A DNA stretch of 64,000 nt from JAXMCI01 sp046349435. Its GTDB lineage: Bacteria; Pseudomonadota; Alphaproteobacteria; Dongiales; Dongiaceae. Below, in pieces: positions 53,257 through 62,268 of the stretch. Numbering within the stretch: the stretch's first letter is position 1; each line of letters begins with the position of its first letter. The stretch is taken from positions 127,946 through 191,945 of the forward strand of contig JAXMCI010000013.1 of the NCBI GenBank assembly GCA_046349435.1, read 5' to 3'. The notes below the pieces were generated by a model. That model did no database searches, was not told the origin of the DNA, and was given only the letters and a program-made list of their open reading frames with translations. The position numbers and the translations under genes were made by a program.

Positions 53257-55767
53257 ATGCCGCTCAGCCCGCCGCGGCCGCTGCCGCCCTCCCTCGCCGC
53301 GCTCGCCGAGCTGGCGCTCGACCTGCGCTGGACCTGGAGCCACGCCGCCGACCGGCTGTGGCTGCAGCTCGACGAGGCCGGCTGGAGCCGCACCCGCAAT
53401 CCCTGGTCGATCCTGCAGGACGTCCCGGCCGACCGGCTGGAGACGCTGGCCGGCGATCCCGGCTTCGTCGCCGAGCTCGGCCGGCTCGCCGCCGAGCGCC
53501 GCGGCTACCTCGAGGGCGAGCACTGGTTCGGCCGCAACCATGACGGCGCGGTCGGCGGCATTGCCTATTTCAGCCTGGAGTTCGGGCTGGGCGACGCGCT
53601 GCCGCTCTATGCCGGCGGGCTCGGCGTGCTGGCCGGCGACATGCTGAAGACGGCGAGCGACCTCGGCGTGCCGCTGGTCGGCGTCGGGCTGCTCTACCAG
53701 GAGGGCTATTTCCGCCAGCTGGTCGATGCGTCGGGCGAGCAGCAGGAGGCCTATCCCTACAACGAGCCGAGCAGCCTGCCGATCGCACCGGTGCTGGGCG
53801 CCGACGGCCGCCGCCTGCATGTCGGCATCGAGCTGCCCGGCCGCCAGGTGCTGCTGCGGCTGTGGCGCGCCGCGGTCGGGCGCACCGCGCTCCTGCTGCT
53901 CGACAGCAACCACCCGCTCAACAGCCCGGCCGATCGCGGCATCACCGGCAAGCTCTATGGCGGCGGCACCGAGCTCCGGCTGGCGCAGGAGATCGCGCTC
54001 GGGGTCGGCGGCTGGCGCGCCGTCGAGGCGCTCGCCCCGGAGGTCGAGATCTGCCACCTCAACGAGGGCCATGCCGCCTTCGTGGTGATCGAGCGGGCCC
54101 GCCGCCTGGCGCAGACCGCCGGCCTCGCCTTCGAGGAGGCGCTCTGGGCGAGCCGGGCCGGCAACGTCTTCACCACCCACACGCCGGTCGAGGCCGGCTT
54201 CGACCGCTATCCGGCCGCGCTGGTCGGCCGCTACCTGCAGCCGCTGATCGCCGGCCAGGACGGGCTCGAGCGGGTCCTGGCGCTCGGCCGGCCGCCCGGC
54301 GACGCCGGCGGATCCTTCAACATGGCCCACCTCGCGCTGCGCGGCTCGCACCGCTCGGTCGGCGTCAGCCGGCTGCACGGCCAGGTCAGCCGCCGCATCT
54401 TCCAGCCGCTCTTCCCGCGCTGGCCCGAGGCGGAGGTGCCGGTCGGGCACGTCACCAACGGCGTGCACGTGCCGTCCTGGGATTCCGCGGCTGCCGACCG
54501 GGCCTGGACGGCCGCAGCCGGCAAGGAGCGCTGGCGCGACCTGCCGGCGGCCGGGACGGTGGAGGCGCTGCTGCGCGGCATCCCCGACGAGGCGCTGTGG
54601 GCGCTGCGCGGCGCCGGCCGGCAGGCGCTGGTCGGCTGGGTGCGCGCCCGGCTGGCCCGCCAGCTCGGCGAGCGCGGCATGCCGGCCGCCGAGGTCGCCG
54701 CCGCCGCGGAGGTGCTCGATCCCAACCTGCTGACCCTCGGCCTGGCCCGCCGCTTCACCGCCTACAAGCGGCCCAACCTGCTGCTGCGCGACCCGGACCG
54801 GCTGCGCCGCATCCTCGCCGATCCGCGGCGGCCGGTGCAGATCGTGGTCGCCGGCAAGGCCCATCCCGAGGATGCGGCGGGCAAGGCGATGATCCGGGAG
54901 TGGGTGCGGCTGGGGCAGAGCCCGGAACTGCGCCGCCGGGTCGTCTTCCTCGCCGACTACGACATCACCCTGGCGCAGGAGCTGGTCCAGGGCGTCGATC
55001 TCTGGATCAACACGCCGCGCCGCCCCTGGGAAGCCTGCGGCACCAGCGGCATGAAGCTGCTGGCCAATGGCGGCCTCAACCTCTCGGTGCGCGACGGCTG
55101 GTGGGCGGAGGCCTACGAGCCCGGCCGCGGCTGGGCGATCGGCGGCGACGGCGCGGCCGAGGACGAGGCGGCCGGCGACGCGGCCGATGCCGAGGCGCTC
55201 TACGGCATCCTGGAGAGCGAGGTGGTGCCGGCCTTCTACGAGCGCGACGCCGCCGGGCTGCCGCGCGCCTGGCTGGCGCGCGTCCGCCGCTCGATCGCCG
55301 AGCTGACGCCGGCCTACAGCGCGGCTCGCATGCTGCGCGACTACCTCGAGCAGGCCTACCGGCCGGCGACCGCCGCGCTCCGCCGCCGCCTGGCCGACGG
55401 CGGCGCGGCGGCGCGCGCCCTCGCCGGCTGGGCCGAGCGGCTCGCCCGGCACTGGGGGGAGCTGCATCTCGGACCGCCCGATCTCGTCGAGAGCCCGGCG
55501 GGCCGGCACTGGTCGGTGCCCGCCTATCTCGGCGACGTCGGCCCCGACGAGATCCGCCTGGAGCTCTTCGCCGAGACCGCCGGCGGGGCGCCCGAGATCG
55601 TCCCGCTGGTGCGCGGCGAGGCGCTCGCCGGCACCGCCAACGGCTATCTGTTCGCCGGCCGCGAGCCCGGCCGCCGGCCGGCCGCCGACTACACCGTGCG
55701 CATCCTGCCGCAGCATCCCGAGGCGTGCCTGCCGGCCGAGCTGCCGCTGATCTTCTGGCAGCGCTGA
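53257..55767 (+). CDS. glgP: alpha-glucan (glycogen/maltodextrin) phosphorylase
   Basis: 836 residues. N-terminal DUF3417-like region (LAELALDLRWTWSHAADRLWLQL) then the phosphorylase fold (AYFSLEFGLGDALPLYAGGLGVLAGD; VFTTHTPVEAGFDRYP; VGHVTNGVHVPSW). PLP lysine in GTSGMKLLANGGLNLSVRDGWWAEAY. Belongs to the short GlgP/MalP class. Releases glucose 1-phosphate from storage glucan. ATG 53257 preferred to 53206. Follows the Mn catalase by about 110 bp. Confidence 0.94.
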   Translation: MPLSPPRPLPPSLAALAELALDLRWTWSHAADRLWLQLDEAGWSRTRNPWSILQDVPADRLETLAGDPGFVAELGRLAAERRGYLEGEHWFGRNHDGAVGGIAYFSLEFGLGDALPLYAGGLGVLAGDMLKTASDLGVPLVGVGLLYQEGYFRQLVDASGEQQEAYPYNEPSSLPIAPVLGADGRRLHVGIELPGRQVLLRLWRAAVGRTALLLLDSNHPLNSPADRGITGKLYGGGTELRLAQEIALGVGGWRAVEALAPEVEICHLNEGHAAFVVIERARRLAQTAGLAFEEALWASRAGNVFTTHTPVEAGFDRYPAALVGRYLQPLIAGQDGLERVLALGRPPGDAGGSFNMAHLALRGSHRSVGVSRLHGQVSRRIFQPLFPRWPEAEVPVGHVTNGVHVPSWDSAAADRAWTAAAGKERWRDLPAAGTVEALLRGIPDEALWALRGAGRQALVGWVRARLARQLGERGMPAAEVAAAAEVLDPNLLTLGLARRFTAYKRPNLLLRDPDRLRRILADPRRPVQIVVAGKAHPEDAAGKAMIREWVRLGQSPELRRRVVFLADYDITLAQELVQGVDLWINTPRRPWEACGTSGMKLLANGGLNLSVRDGWWAEAYEPGRGWAIGGDGAAEDEAAGDAADAEALYGILESEVVPAFYERDAAGLPRAWLARVRRSIAELTPAYSAARMLRDYLEQAYRPATAALRRRLADGGAAARALAGWAERLARHWGELHLGPPDLVESPAGRHWSVPAYLGDVGPDEIRLELFAETAGGAPEIVPLVRGEALAGTANGYLFAGREPGRRPAADYTVRILPQHPEACLPAELPLIFWQR

Positions 55768-55876
55768 GGCCACGCGGCGCCCGCACGAGGGGGGTCGGCA
55801 TCACCACGCGAAGCGGGCATAGTCCCGCCGGGGCGCACGAGGCGCCCCGATCGAGCGCGAGGGGCCGGGCCGCAGG

Positions 55877-57571
55877 ATGACGCACGACACGCCGCTGATC
55901 GCCACCATCGTCATCGGCCTCAGCCTCGCCTTCCTGCTCGGCTTCGCCGCCAGCCGGCTGCGCATCTCGCCACTGATCGGCTATCTCCTGGCCGGGGTCT
56001 GCGTCGGCCCCTTCACGCCGGGCTTCGTCGCCGACCAGGCGCTGGTGCCGGAGCTGGCCGAGATCGGCGTCATCCTGCTGATGTTCGGCGTCGGGCTGCA
56101 TTTCTCGCCCGCCGACCTGCTGGCGGTCGGCGGCATCGCGGTGCCGGGCGCCATCGTGCAGATGGCCGTCGCCACCCTGCTCGGCCTCGGCCTCGCCAGC
56201 CTGCTGGGCTGGCCGCTCGGCGCCGGGCTGGTCTTCGGGCTGGCGCTGTCGGTCGCCAGCACCGTGGTGCTGCTGCGCGCGCTGCAGGAGCGCCGGCTGG
56301 TCGAGACGCGCACCGGCCGCATCGCGGTCGGCTGGCTGATCGTCGAGGACCTCGCCATGGTGCTGGCGCTGGTGCTGCTGCCGGCGCTGGGCGGGCTGTT
56401 CACCGACGGCCCGCCGGCCGGCGGCCATGGCGAGCTGATCGGCGCCGTCGCCATCACCCTCGGCAAGGTCGCCGCCTTCGTCGCCTTCATGCTGATCGTC
56501 GGGCGGCGGGTGATTCCCTGGCTGCTCCACTACGTCGCCGGCACCGGCTCGCGCGAGCTGTTCCGGCTGGCGGTGCTCGCCGTCGCGCTCGGCGTCGCCT
56601 ACGAGGCGGCGCAGCTCTTCGACGTCTCCTTCGCGCTCGGCGCCTTCTTCGCCGGCATGGTGCTGAGCGAGAGCGAGCTCAGCCAGCAGGCCGGCCGCGA
56701 GCTGCTGCCGCTGCGCGACGCCTTCGCCGTGCTGTTCTTCGTCTCGGTCGGCATGCTGTTCGACCCGGCCATCCTGGTGCACGACCCGTGGGCGGTGCTG
56801 GCGACGGTCGCCATCATCCTGGTCGGCAAGTCGATCGCCGCCTTCGTCATCGCCTGGGTCGCCCGCCTGCCGCTCGTCACCGGCGCCACCATCGCCGTCA
56901 GCCTGGCGCAGATCGGCGAGTTCTCCTTCATCCTGGCCGGGCTCGGCGTCGAGCTCGGGCTGCTGCCGGAGCGCGGCCGCGCCCTGATCCTCGCCGGCGC
57001 CATCCTGTCGCTGCTCGTCAACCCGCTGCTCTTCGCCCTGCTCGACCGCCTGTCGGCGCGGCTCGAGCGCCGGGCCGGAGCCGTCGCCGCGGCAGCAACC
57101 CCGCCGCTCGCCGCCACCCGGCTGACCGGGCACGACGTGCTGGTCGGCTTCGGCCGGGTCGGCAGGCTGGTCGGCGAGGCGCTCGGCGCCGCCGGCCGGC
57201 CGCTGCTGGTGATCGAGGATCGCCAGGACCTGGTCGAGGCCCTGGCCGGCAGGGGCATCGAGACCCTGCAGGGCAACGCCGCCTCGCCCGAACTGCTCGC
57301 CGCCGCCGGGCTGCCGGCGGCGCGCTGCCTCGTCATCGCCATTCCCGACGGCTTCGAGGCCGGCCAGATCGCGCAGCAGGCGCGCACCGCCAACCCGGCG
57401 CTGGAGATCGTCGCCCGGGCCCATTCCGACGCCGAGGTCGAGCATCTCCGGCAGCACGGCGCCGACATGGTGATCATGGGCGAGCGCGAGATCGCCCAGG
57501 CGATGGTCGCGCACCTGACGCGGGCCGCCGCGCCCGAGGCTCCGGCGGCCCCCGGCGGCGCGGCGGCATAG
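55877..57571 (+). CDS. Kef/YbaL-type monovalent cation:proton antiporter with RCK domain
   Basis: 564 residues. N-terminal Na+/H+-exchanger fold with about 12 membrane segments (LSLAFLLGFAASRLRISPLIGYLLAGVCVGPF; SVASTVVLLRAL). From about residue 415 a TrkA-N NAD-binding domain (TGHDVLVGFGRVGRLVGEALG...). Gating by nucleotide or glutathione adducts is common in the family; exact ion (K+ or Na+) not determined. Begins 109 bp after glgP. Confidence 0.92.
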   Translation: MTHDTPLIATIVIGLSLAFLLGFAASRLRISPLIGYLLAGVCVGPFTPGFVADQALVPELAEIGVILLMFGVGLHFSPADLLAVGGIAVPGAIVQMAVATLLGLGLASLLGWPLGAGLVFGLALSVASTVVLLRALQERRLVETRTGRIAVGWLIVEDLAMVLALVLLPALGGLFTDGPPAGGHGELIGAVAITLGKVAAFVAFMLIVGRRVIPWLLHYVAGTGSRELFRLAVLAVALGVAYEAAQLFDVSFALGAFFAGMVLSESELSQQAGRELLPLRDAFAVLFFVSVGMLFDPAILVHDPWAVLATVAIILVGKSIAAFVIAWVARLPLVTGATIAVSLAQIGEFSFILAGLGVELGLLPERGRALILAGAILSLLVNPLLFALLDRLSARLERRAGAVAAAATPPLAATRLTGHDVLVGFGRVGRLVGEALGAAGRPLLVIEDRQDLVEALAGRGIETLQGNAASPELLAAAGLPAARCLVIAIPDGFEAGQIAQQARTANPALEIVARAHSDAEVEHLRQHGADMVIMGEREIAQAMVAHLTRAAAPEAPAAPGGAAA

Positions 57572-57697
57572 CCGGTCTTCGCTGGATCGCCGCGCTCGGG
57601 CCGAGGTAGAACTGCGGCGACGATCGCTCGACCGTCGCGGGCGCGCGCCCGCGGGGTCCGCCCGCGCCACCGCCCACCCGCAGCAAGGGAGATCACC

Positions 57698-57997
57698 ATG
57701 CCGAGATCGCTTCGCTGGACCCTGCCGGCGCTGATGCTGGCCGTCGCCGGGCCGGCCGCCGCGCAGAACTACCCGATGCTGGACAAGCTCGCCGACAAGG
57801 TCGTCGCCAAGTACCAGTCCAGCTCCTGCGAGCAGCTGGCCGCCGAGAAGGGCCAGGCCAAGACCGGCCAGAAGCAGCAGGTCGAGCAGCGGCTGATGAA
57901 GATGCTGCGCGACGATCCCGCCGCCCGGCAGGAGTTCCTCAACCGCGTCGCCGCGCCGATCGCCAACAAGCTGTTCGAGTGCGGCTTCATTCCCTGA
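57698..57997 (+). CDS. small secreted protein, unknown function
   Basis: 99 residues: signal peptide (RWTLPALMLAVAGPAAAQ) and a helical mature part with two cysteines (SSSCEQLAAEKGQ; NKLFECGFIP) likely disulfide-bonded. Periplasmic; no recognised family. GGGAG upstream of the ATG. The stop codon lies in a tandem repeat. Confidence 0.75.
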   Translation: MPRSLRWTLPALMLAVAGPAAAQNYPMLDKLADKVVAKYQSSSCEQLAAEKGQAKTGQKQQVEQRLMKMLRDDPAARQEFLNRVAAPIANKLFECGFIP

Positions 57998-58030
57998 GCC
58001 GGGCCCTGAGCCGGGCCCCGAGCCGGACCG
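57995..58030. repeat. three 12-bp tandem repeats over a stop codon
   Basis: TGAGCCGGGCCC at 57995-58006 and 58007-58018, with a degenerate third copy CGAGCCGGACCG to 58030. The stop codon of the 57698 gene is the TGA of copy one. Confidence 0.85.
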
Positions 58031-58051
58031 GCTGAGGCAGCCGCCGAGGCT

Positions 58052-58083
58052 CCCCGGCCCGTGCCGACCGGCACGGGCCGGGG
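58052..58083. terminator. strong hairpin terminator
   Basis: Perfect 14-bp stem CCCCGGCCCGTGCC / GGCACGGGCCGGGG with GACC loop between convergent genes at 57698 and 58117; no T-run, so rho-independent activity is only likely. Confidence 0.55.
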
Positions 58084-58116
58084 ACCGCTTGCGGCTGCTC
58101 CGTCAACGCATGCCGG

Positions 58117-58833
58117 CTAGCGGCACTCGTAGGTGACGCGGCGGCCGACCTGGTCGCGCAGCACCGGCGAGAGGCCGCCCTGCATGTTGCAGTACTTGAT
58201 GGCCGCCTGCTCGGCCGAGGTGCGGCTGTCGCCGGCCGTCTCGTAGGTGATCATCGGCACCGCGACCGGCATCGAGGAGCCGCTCATCGCCGCGCTGGGC
58301 ATGGCGGTGCTGGCGACGCCGCCGGTGCAGTCATAGACGACCCGGTCGCCGTAGACGCCGCGATAGGTGGCGACCAGGCCCTGGCTGGCGCAGTAGCGGC
58401 CGGCATCGGCCTGCAGTGTCATCGGATCGGCGCCGATGCTCTGGTAGGCGATCGACGGCATCGCCATCACCGGCGCCGGGGTGACGGCGTCGGCCCGGCT
58501 GCCAGTGACCAGGCAGTCGTAGGTGATGGCGTAGCCGTCGATGGTGCGGAACGCCGCCGTGCGTCCCTGGTCGGCGCAATAGCGCGCCGCCGCCGTCGCG
58601 GCGCTCTGGCGGTCGGTCCGGGCGAGATCGTAGGTGACCGACGGCACGCCCGACACCGCCACCGGCGCGGGCGCATAGGTCGAGGCGTAGCTGTTGGTGG
58701 GGGCGTAGGTGGTGGTGGCGGGGTAGCTGCTGCTGCCCGACGCCGACCGGCTGACGCTGTAGCGCTGGTTGCTGCTGCAGGCGGCAAGCGCGGCGGTGAC
58801 CAGCAGAAGACCGATGCGGGCCGTTCCGTGCAT
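58117..58833 (-). CDS. lipoprotein with three Cys-pair repeats
   Basis: 238 residues. Signal peptide with lipobox ALAAC (RIGLLLVTAALAACSS). A Ser/Thr/Tyr-rich linker precedes three homologous repeats of about 45 residues, each starting PS(V/I)xY or P-MITYE and ending Y(D/E)C with an internal RYC/KYC: repeat 1 near 68-110, repeat 2 near 124-165, repeat 3 near 186-238. Each thus has one Cys pair. Excellent AAGGAGG ribosome-binding site and an EcfG promoter upstream, so it is a stress-induced envelope lipoprotein of unknown role. Confidence 0.82.
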   Translation of the reverse strand: MHGTARIGLLLVTAALAACSSNQRYSVSRSASGSSSYPATTTYAPTNSYASTYAPAPVAVSGVPSVTYDLARTDRQSAATAAARYCADQGRTAAFRTIDGYAITYDCLVTGSRADAVTPAPVMAMPSIAYQSIGADPMTLQADAGRYCASQGLVATYRGVYGDRVVYDCTGGVASTAMPSAAMSGSSMPVAVPMITYETAGDSRTSAEQAAIKYCNMQGGLSPVLRDQVGRRVTYECR

Positions 58834-58867
58834 GGCTGACCTCCTTGGTGAGTAGCTTGACTGCAGC

Positions 58868-58893
58868 AACGCTCTCCAGGGGAGGAAAGTTCC
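58868..58893 (-). promoter_or_regulatory. EcfG (general stress) promoter for the three-repeat lipoprotein
   Basis: On the minus strand GGAAC (58893-58889), 17-bp spacer, CGTT (58871-58868). Exact match to GGAAC-N17-CGTT. The predicted start is about 25 bp before the lipoprotein ATG. Confidence 0.8.
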
Positions 58894-58991
58894 CGTTGGC
58901 ACCGACGGGGCAGCCAAGCGGGACCGTAGCCAGCCCCGCACCGGGCGCCTACTCTGGCGCCCACGCCGACGGCAGAAAGAACGAGGATCCG

Positions 58992-59957
58992 ATGTCCGAC
59001 AACCCGCAGCCGGTCAATGCGCTGGTGACGCCGCGCTACGGCTCGATCGCGACCTTCATGCGGCTGCCGCACATCACCGATCTGTCGCGGCTCGACATCG
59101 CGCTGGCCGGCGTGCCCTGGGACGGCGGCACGACGAACCGCGCCGGCGCGCGCCACGGGCCGCGCGAGATCCGCAACATGTCGAGCTTCATCCGCCGGGT
59201 GCATCACGTCAGCCGCATCGCGCCCTACCAGCTGGCACGGGTGGCCGACGTCGGCGACGCGCCCTGCAACCCGATCGACCTCGCCGACAGCCTCGGCCTG
59301 ATCGAGCGCTTCTTCGCCGACATCCATCGCGCCGGCGTGGTGCCGCTGACCGCCGGCGGCGATCACCTCGTCACCCTGCCGATCCTGCGCGCCATCGCCC
59401 GGGAGCGGCCGCTCGGGCTGATCCATTTCGACGCCCACTCCGACACCCACGACCGCTATTTCGGCACCCATCGCTACACCCACGGCACGCCGTTCCGCCG
59501 CGCCGTCGAGGAGGGCCTGATCGACCCCCGGCGGACCGTGCAGATCGGCATCCGCGGCTCGATCTACAGCGCCGACGACATGGACTACCCGCACGAGGTC
59601 GGCATGCGGGTGATCCACATGCACGACTTCGTCAGCCTCGGCATGGAGCGCACGCTGGCCGAGGTGCGCGGCGTGATCGGCGACGGCCCGGCCTATCTCA
59701 GCTTCGACGTCGACGGCCTCGACCCGGTCTTCGCGCCCGGCACCGGCACGCCGGAGATCGGCGGCTTCACCACCCGCGAGGCGCAGGAGCTGGTGCGCGG
59801 CCTGGCCGGCCTCGACCTGGTCGGCGGCGACGTCGTCGAGGTCGCGCCGCCCTTCGACCCGTCGGGCGGCACCGCGCTGGTCGGCGCCACCTTCATGTTC
59901 GAGATCCTCTGCCTGCTCGCCGACGCCTTCGCCCGGCGGCGCGGCGCGGCCGGTTGA
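58992..59957 (+). CDS. speB: agmatinase/ureohydrolase (arginase family)
   Basis: 321 residues. Mn-binding motifs GGDHLVTLP, HFDAHSDTHD and SFDVDGLDPVFAPGTGTPEIGG give the binuclear Mn ligands. N-terminal AGVPWDGGTTNRAGARHGPREIR is typical of agmatinase/guanidinobutyrase rather than arginase. Hydrolyses a guanidino substrate to urea plus amine; speB is the best guess but the substrate is not certain. Divergent from the lipoprotein gene. Confidence 0.88.
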   Translation: MSDNPQPVNALVTPRYGSIATFMRLPHITDLSRLDIALAGVPWDGGTTNRAGARHGPREIRNMSSFIRRVHHVSRIAPYQLARVADVGDAPCNPIDLADSLGLIERFFADIHRAGVVPLTAGGDHLVTLPILRAIARERPLGLIHFDAHSDTHDRYFGTHRYTHGTPFRRAVEEGLIDPRRTVQIGIRGSIYSADDMDYPHEVGMRVIHMHDFVSLGMERTLAEVRGVIGDGPAYLSFDVDGLDPVFAPGTGTPEIGGFTTREAQELVRGLAGLDLVGGDVVEVAPPFDPSGGTALVGATFMFEILCLLADAFARRRGAAG

Positions 59958-60055
59958 GGCGGCGCCGCCTTCGCGCCGGTTGCGGCGACCGGCCGGCAGG
60001 CGCATCATCGACCGCCGAGCGGCGTAGGAATGGCGTCAGGAGGGAGGGTCAGGCG

Positions 60056-61606
60056 ATGAACCGTTTTCGGGCTGCCGTCGCGGCTGCGTCCGCATTCGCC
60101 CTGCTGGCCGGCGCCGGCCTGGCGGCCGGTGCGGCGCAGGCCGCCGGCCAGGGGATCGAGCAGATCCAGACCGTCGTCGTGATCTTCGCGGAGAACCGCT
60201 CCTTCGACAATCTCTACGGCCGCTTCCCCGGCGCCAACGGCATCGCGCAGGCGAGCCCGGAGAGCCTGAAGCAGCGCGACCGCGACGGCAGCGTGCTCGC
60301 CGAGCTGCCGCCGGTCTGGGGTGGCCTGACCGCCAAGGGGTTCACGCCGGCGGTGACCGAGGCGCAGACCAGGCACCTACCCAACGGCGTGTTCCAGGTC
60401 GATGCCGCCGACGGCTTCAACCTGCCGCTCAGCACGCTGACCCACGATCTCTGGCATCGCTTCTACCAGAACCAGATGCAGATCAATGGCGGCCGGAACG
60501 ACATGTTCGTCGCCTGGGCCGATTCCGGCGCGATGCCGATGGGCGTGTGGGACGGCTCGAAGACCGCGATGTGGGAGGTGGCACGGACCTACACGCTGGC
60601 CGACAACTTCTTCATGGGCGGCTTCGGCGGCTCGTTCTTCAATCACCAATGGCTGGTCTGCGCCTGCGCCCCCGTCTATCCCGACGCCGCTGCCAGCCCC
60701 GCCAAGCCGTCGATCTCGAAGGTCGAGCCGGACGGCGTCACCCTGACCCTGGCCGCCGACTCGCCGCGATCGGCGATGGACGGCATCCCGAAATTCGCCG
60801 CGGACGGCAACCTCACGCCCGACTTCTACGCCGTCAACACCATGCAGCCGCCCTACCAGCCGAGCGCGAACGCGCCCGCCAAGGGCGGCGATCCGGCCTA
60901 TGCCGACCCCGCCAAGGCCACCACCCTGCCGCCGCAGACGGAGCCCACCATCGGCGATCTCCTCAGCCTCAAGGGGATCGGCTGGGCGTGGTACGGCGGC
61001 GGCTGGCAGGACGTGCTCGACCACGGCAACAGCGCGCCGGTGCCGAACTTCCAGTTCCATCACCAGCCGCTCAACTACTATGCGAGCTTCGCGCCGGGCA
61101 CCGCCGCGCGGGCCGAGCATCTGCGCGACGGCGGGCTCGGCGGCGTCGCCTTCATCGCGGCGATCGACCAGGGCAAGCTGCCGCAGGTGGCATTCTACAA
61201 GCCGCAGGGCGACCTCAACGAGCATTCCGGCTATGCCGATATCGCGGCCGGCGACCGGCACATCGCCGAGGTCGTGCGCCACCTCGAGAAGAGCCCGCAA
61301 TGGGCTCACATGCTGGTCGTCGTCACCTATGACGAGAATGGCGGGCTGTGGGACCATGTGGCGCCGCCGAAGGGCGACCGCTGGGGGCCGGGCTCGCGCA
61401 TCCCGACGATCATCGTCTCGCCCTTCGCGAAGAAGGGCTTCGTCGATCACACGCCCTACGACACGACCTCGATCCTGCGGTTCATCACCAACCGCTTCGC
61501 GCTGCCGGTGCTGCACGGCATCGTCGTGCGCGACCGGGCGATCGCGGCGAACGGCGAGCCGCCGCTGGGCGACCTCACCGGCGCGCTCGACCTCGGCAGC
61601 CCGTAG
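60056..61606 (+). CDS. secreted phosphoesterase (acid phosphatase/phospholipase C family)
   Basis: 516 residues with signal peptide (SAFALLAGAGLAAGAAQAA). Phosphoesterase-family motifs FAENRSFDNLYGRFPGANGI (catalytic metal/nucleophile region) and VTYDENGGLWDHVAPP...PTIIVSPFAKKGFVDHTPYDTTSILRFIT. Resembles AcpA/PLC-type enzymes that cleave phosphomonoesters or phosphatidylcholine outside the cell. AGGAGGGAGG upstream of the ATG. Secreted; substrate not determined. Confidence 0.85.
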   Translation: MNRFRAAVAAASAFALLAGAGLAAGAAQAAGQGIEQIQTVVVIFAENRSFDNLYGRFPGANGIAQASPESLKQRDRDGSVLAELPPVWGGLTAKGFTPAVTEAQTRHLPNGVFQVDAADGFNLPLSTLTHDLWHRFYQNQMQINGGRNDMFVAWADSGAMPMGVWDGSKTAMWEVARTYTLADNFFMGGFGGSFFNHQWLVCACAPVYPDAAASPAKPSISKVEPDGVTLTLAADSPRSAMDGIPKFAADGNLTPDFYAVNTMQPPYQPSANAPAKGGDPAYADPAKATTLPPQTEPTIGDLLSLKGIGWAWYGGGWQDVLDHGNSAPVPNFQFHHQPLNYYASFAPGTAARAEHLRDGGLGGVAFIAAIDQGKLPQVAFYKPQGDLNEHSGYADIAAGDRHIAEVVRHLEKSPQWAHMLVVVTYDENGGLWDHVAPPKGDRWGPGSRIPTIIVSPFAKKGFVDHTPYDTTSILRFITNRFALPVLHGIVVRDRAIAANGEPPLGDLTGALDLGSP

Positions 61607-61627
61607 GCGGCCGGCGCCCGCGCCTGC

Positions 61628-61945
61628 TCACGGCCAGGGGCGCGGCGGCGCCCGCGCCGGCCGGCCGCCGCCGCTGATGAAGGCGTCCCCGCCGGCGGCG
61701 GCCGCCTGGATCTCGCCCTGGATCTCGCCGGGCCGCGCGCGTGCGGCGATCTCGGGCGCCAGCACGATCAGCAGCACGCCGCATCCCGACACAGCGAGGC
61801 CGGTCGCACCGAATCGCAGCATCTCGCGGCCAACGGCGGCCCAGCGCACCGGCAGCGCCGGAAGCTGCGACAGCGCCAGGCCGATGACGCAGACGGCGAT
61901 CGCGGCGGCGGCGACGAGCAGGGATGCGAAGGCGATGCCGAGCAT
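61628..61945 (-). CDS. small membrane protein, unknown function
   Basis: 105 residues with two hydrophobic segments (FASLLVAAAAIAVCVIGLAL and LRFGATGLAVSGCGVLLIVLA) and a Gly/Pro/Arg-rich C terminus. No family recognised. Convergent with the phosphoesterase. Could be spurious, but the hydrophobic profile supports it. Confidence 0.5.
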   Translation of the reverse strand: MLGIAFASLLVAAAAIAVCVIGLALSQLPALPVRWAAVGREMLRFGATGLAVSGCGVLLIVLAPEIAARARPGEIQGEIQAAAAGGDAFISGGGRPARAPPRPWP

Positions 61946-62020
61946 ACCGCCTCAACGCCCGCCGCTGCCCTGTGGTTGCCGGGAGGGCGGGGTCGGCGCG
62001 CCGGCCTGCTGCCGGCGGCA

Positions 62021-62056
62021 GAAACGACAGCGGAAACGACAGCAGAAACGACAAGG
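62021..62056. repeat. three 12-bp tandem repeats downstream of tRNA-Ala
   Basis: GAAACGACAGCG, GAAACGACAGCA, GAAACGACAAGG (62021-62056). On the tRNA strand this reads as repeated TGTCGTTTC just after the terminator hairpin, supplying T-rich runs. Confidence 0.8.
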
Positions 62057-62082
62057 GCCTGACCGCCGGTCAGGCCCTTGTC
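62050..62082 (-). terminator. terminator after tRNA-Ala
   Basis: 15-bp stem GACAAGGGCCTGACC / GGTCAGGCCCTTGTC with three-base loop, followed on the minus strand by GTTTC. Its stem base GACAAGGGCC is shared with the ptsN terminator. Confidence 0.7.
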
Positions 62083-62087
62083 TGGAT

Positions 62088-62163
<76 letters not shown>

Positions 62164-62214
62164 ATGGGAAGCCCGGTTCACGACATCGTCGTGGGCCCCG
62201 GGCCGCGGCTGGTG

Positions 62215-62243
62215 AAGCTATGGACCCCGGCCGCCGGATTCAA
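62215..62243 (-). promoter_or_regulatory. sigma-70-type promoter for tRNA-Ala
   Basis: TTGAAT (62243-62238), 17-bp spacer, TAGCTT (62220-62215) on the minus strand; the tRNA 5' end is 52 bp downstream. Confidence 0.5.
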
Positions 62244-62268
62244 GCGAAAAACGCCGGGACGCGACGAT

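Noticed and set aside
53209..55773. Minus-strand open frame opposite glgP
   Set aside because: The sense-strand phosphorylase is unambiguous, with its PLP motif; the antisense frame has no recognisable motif.
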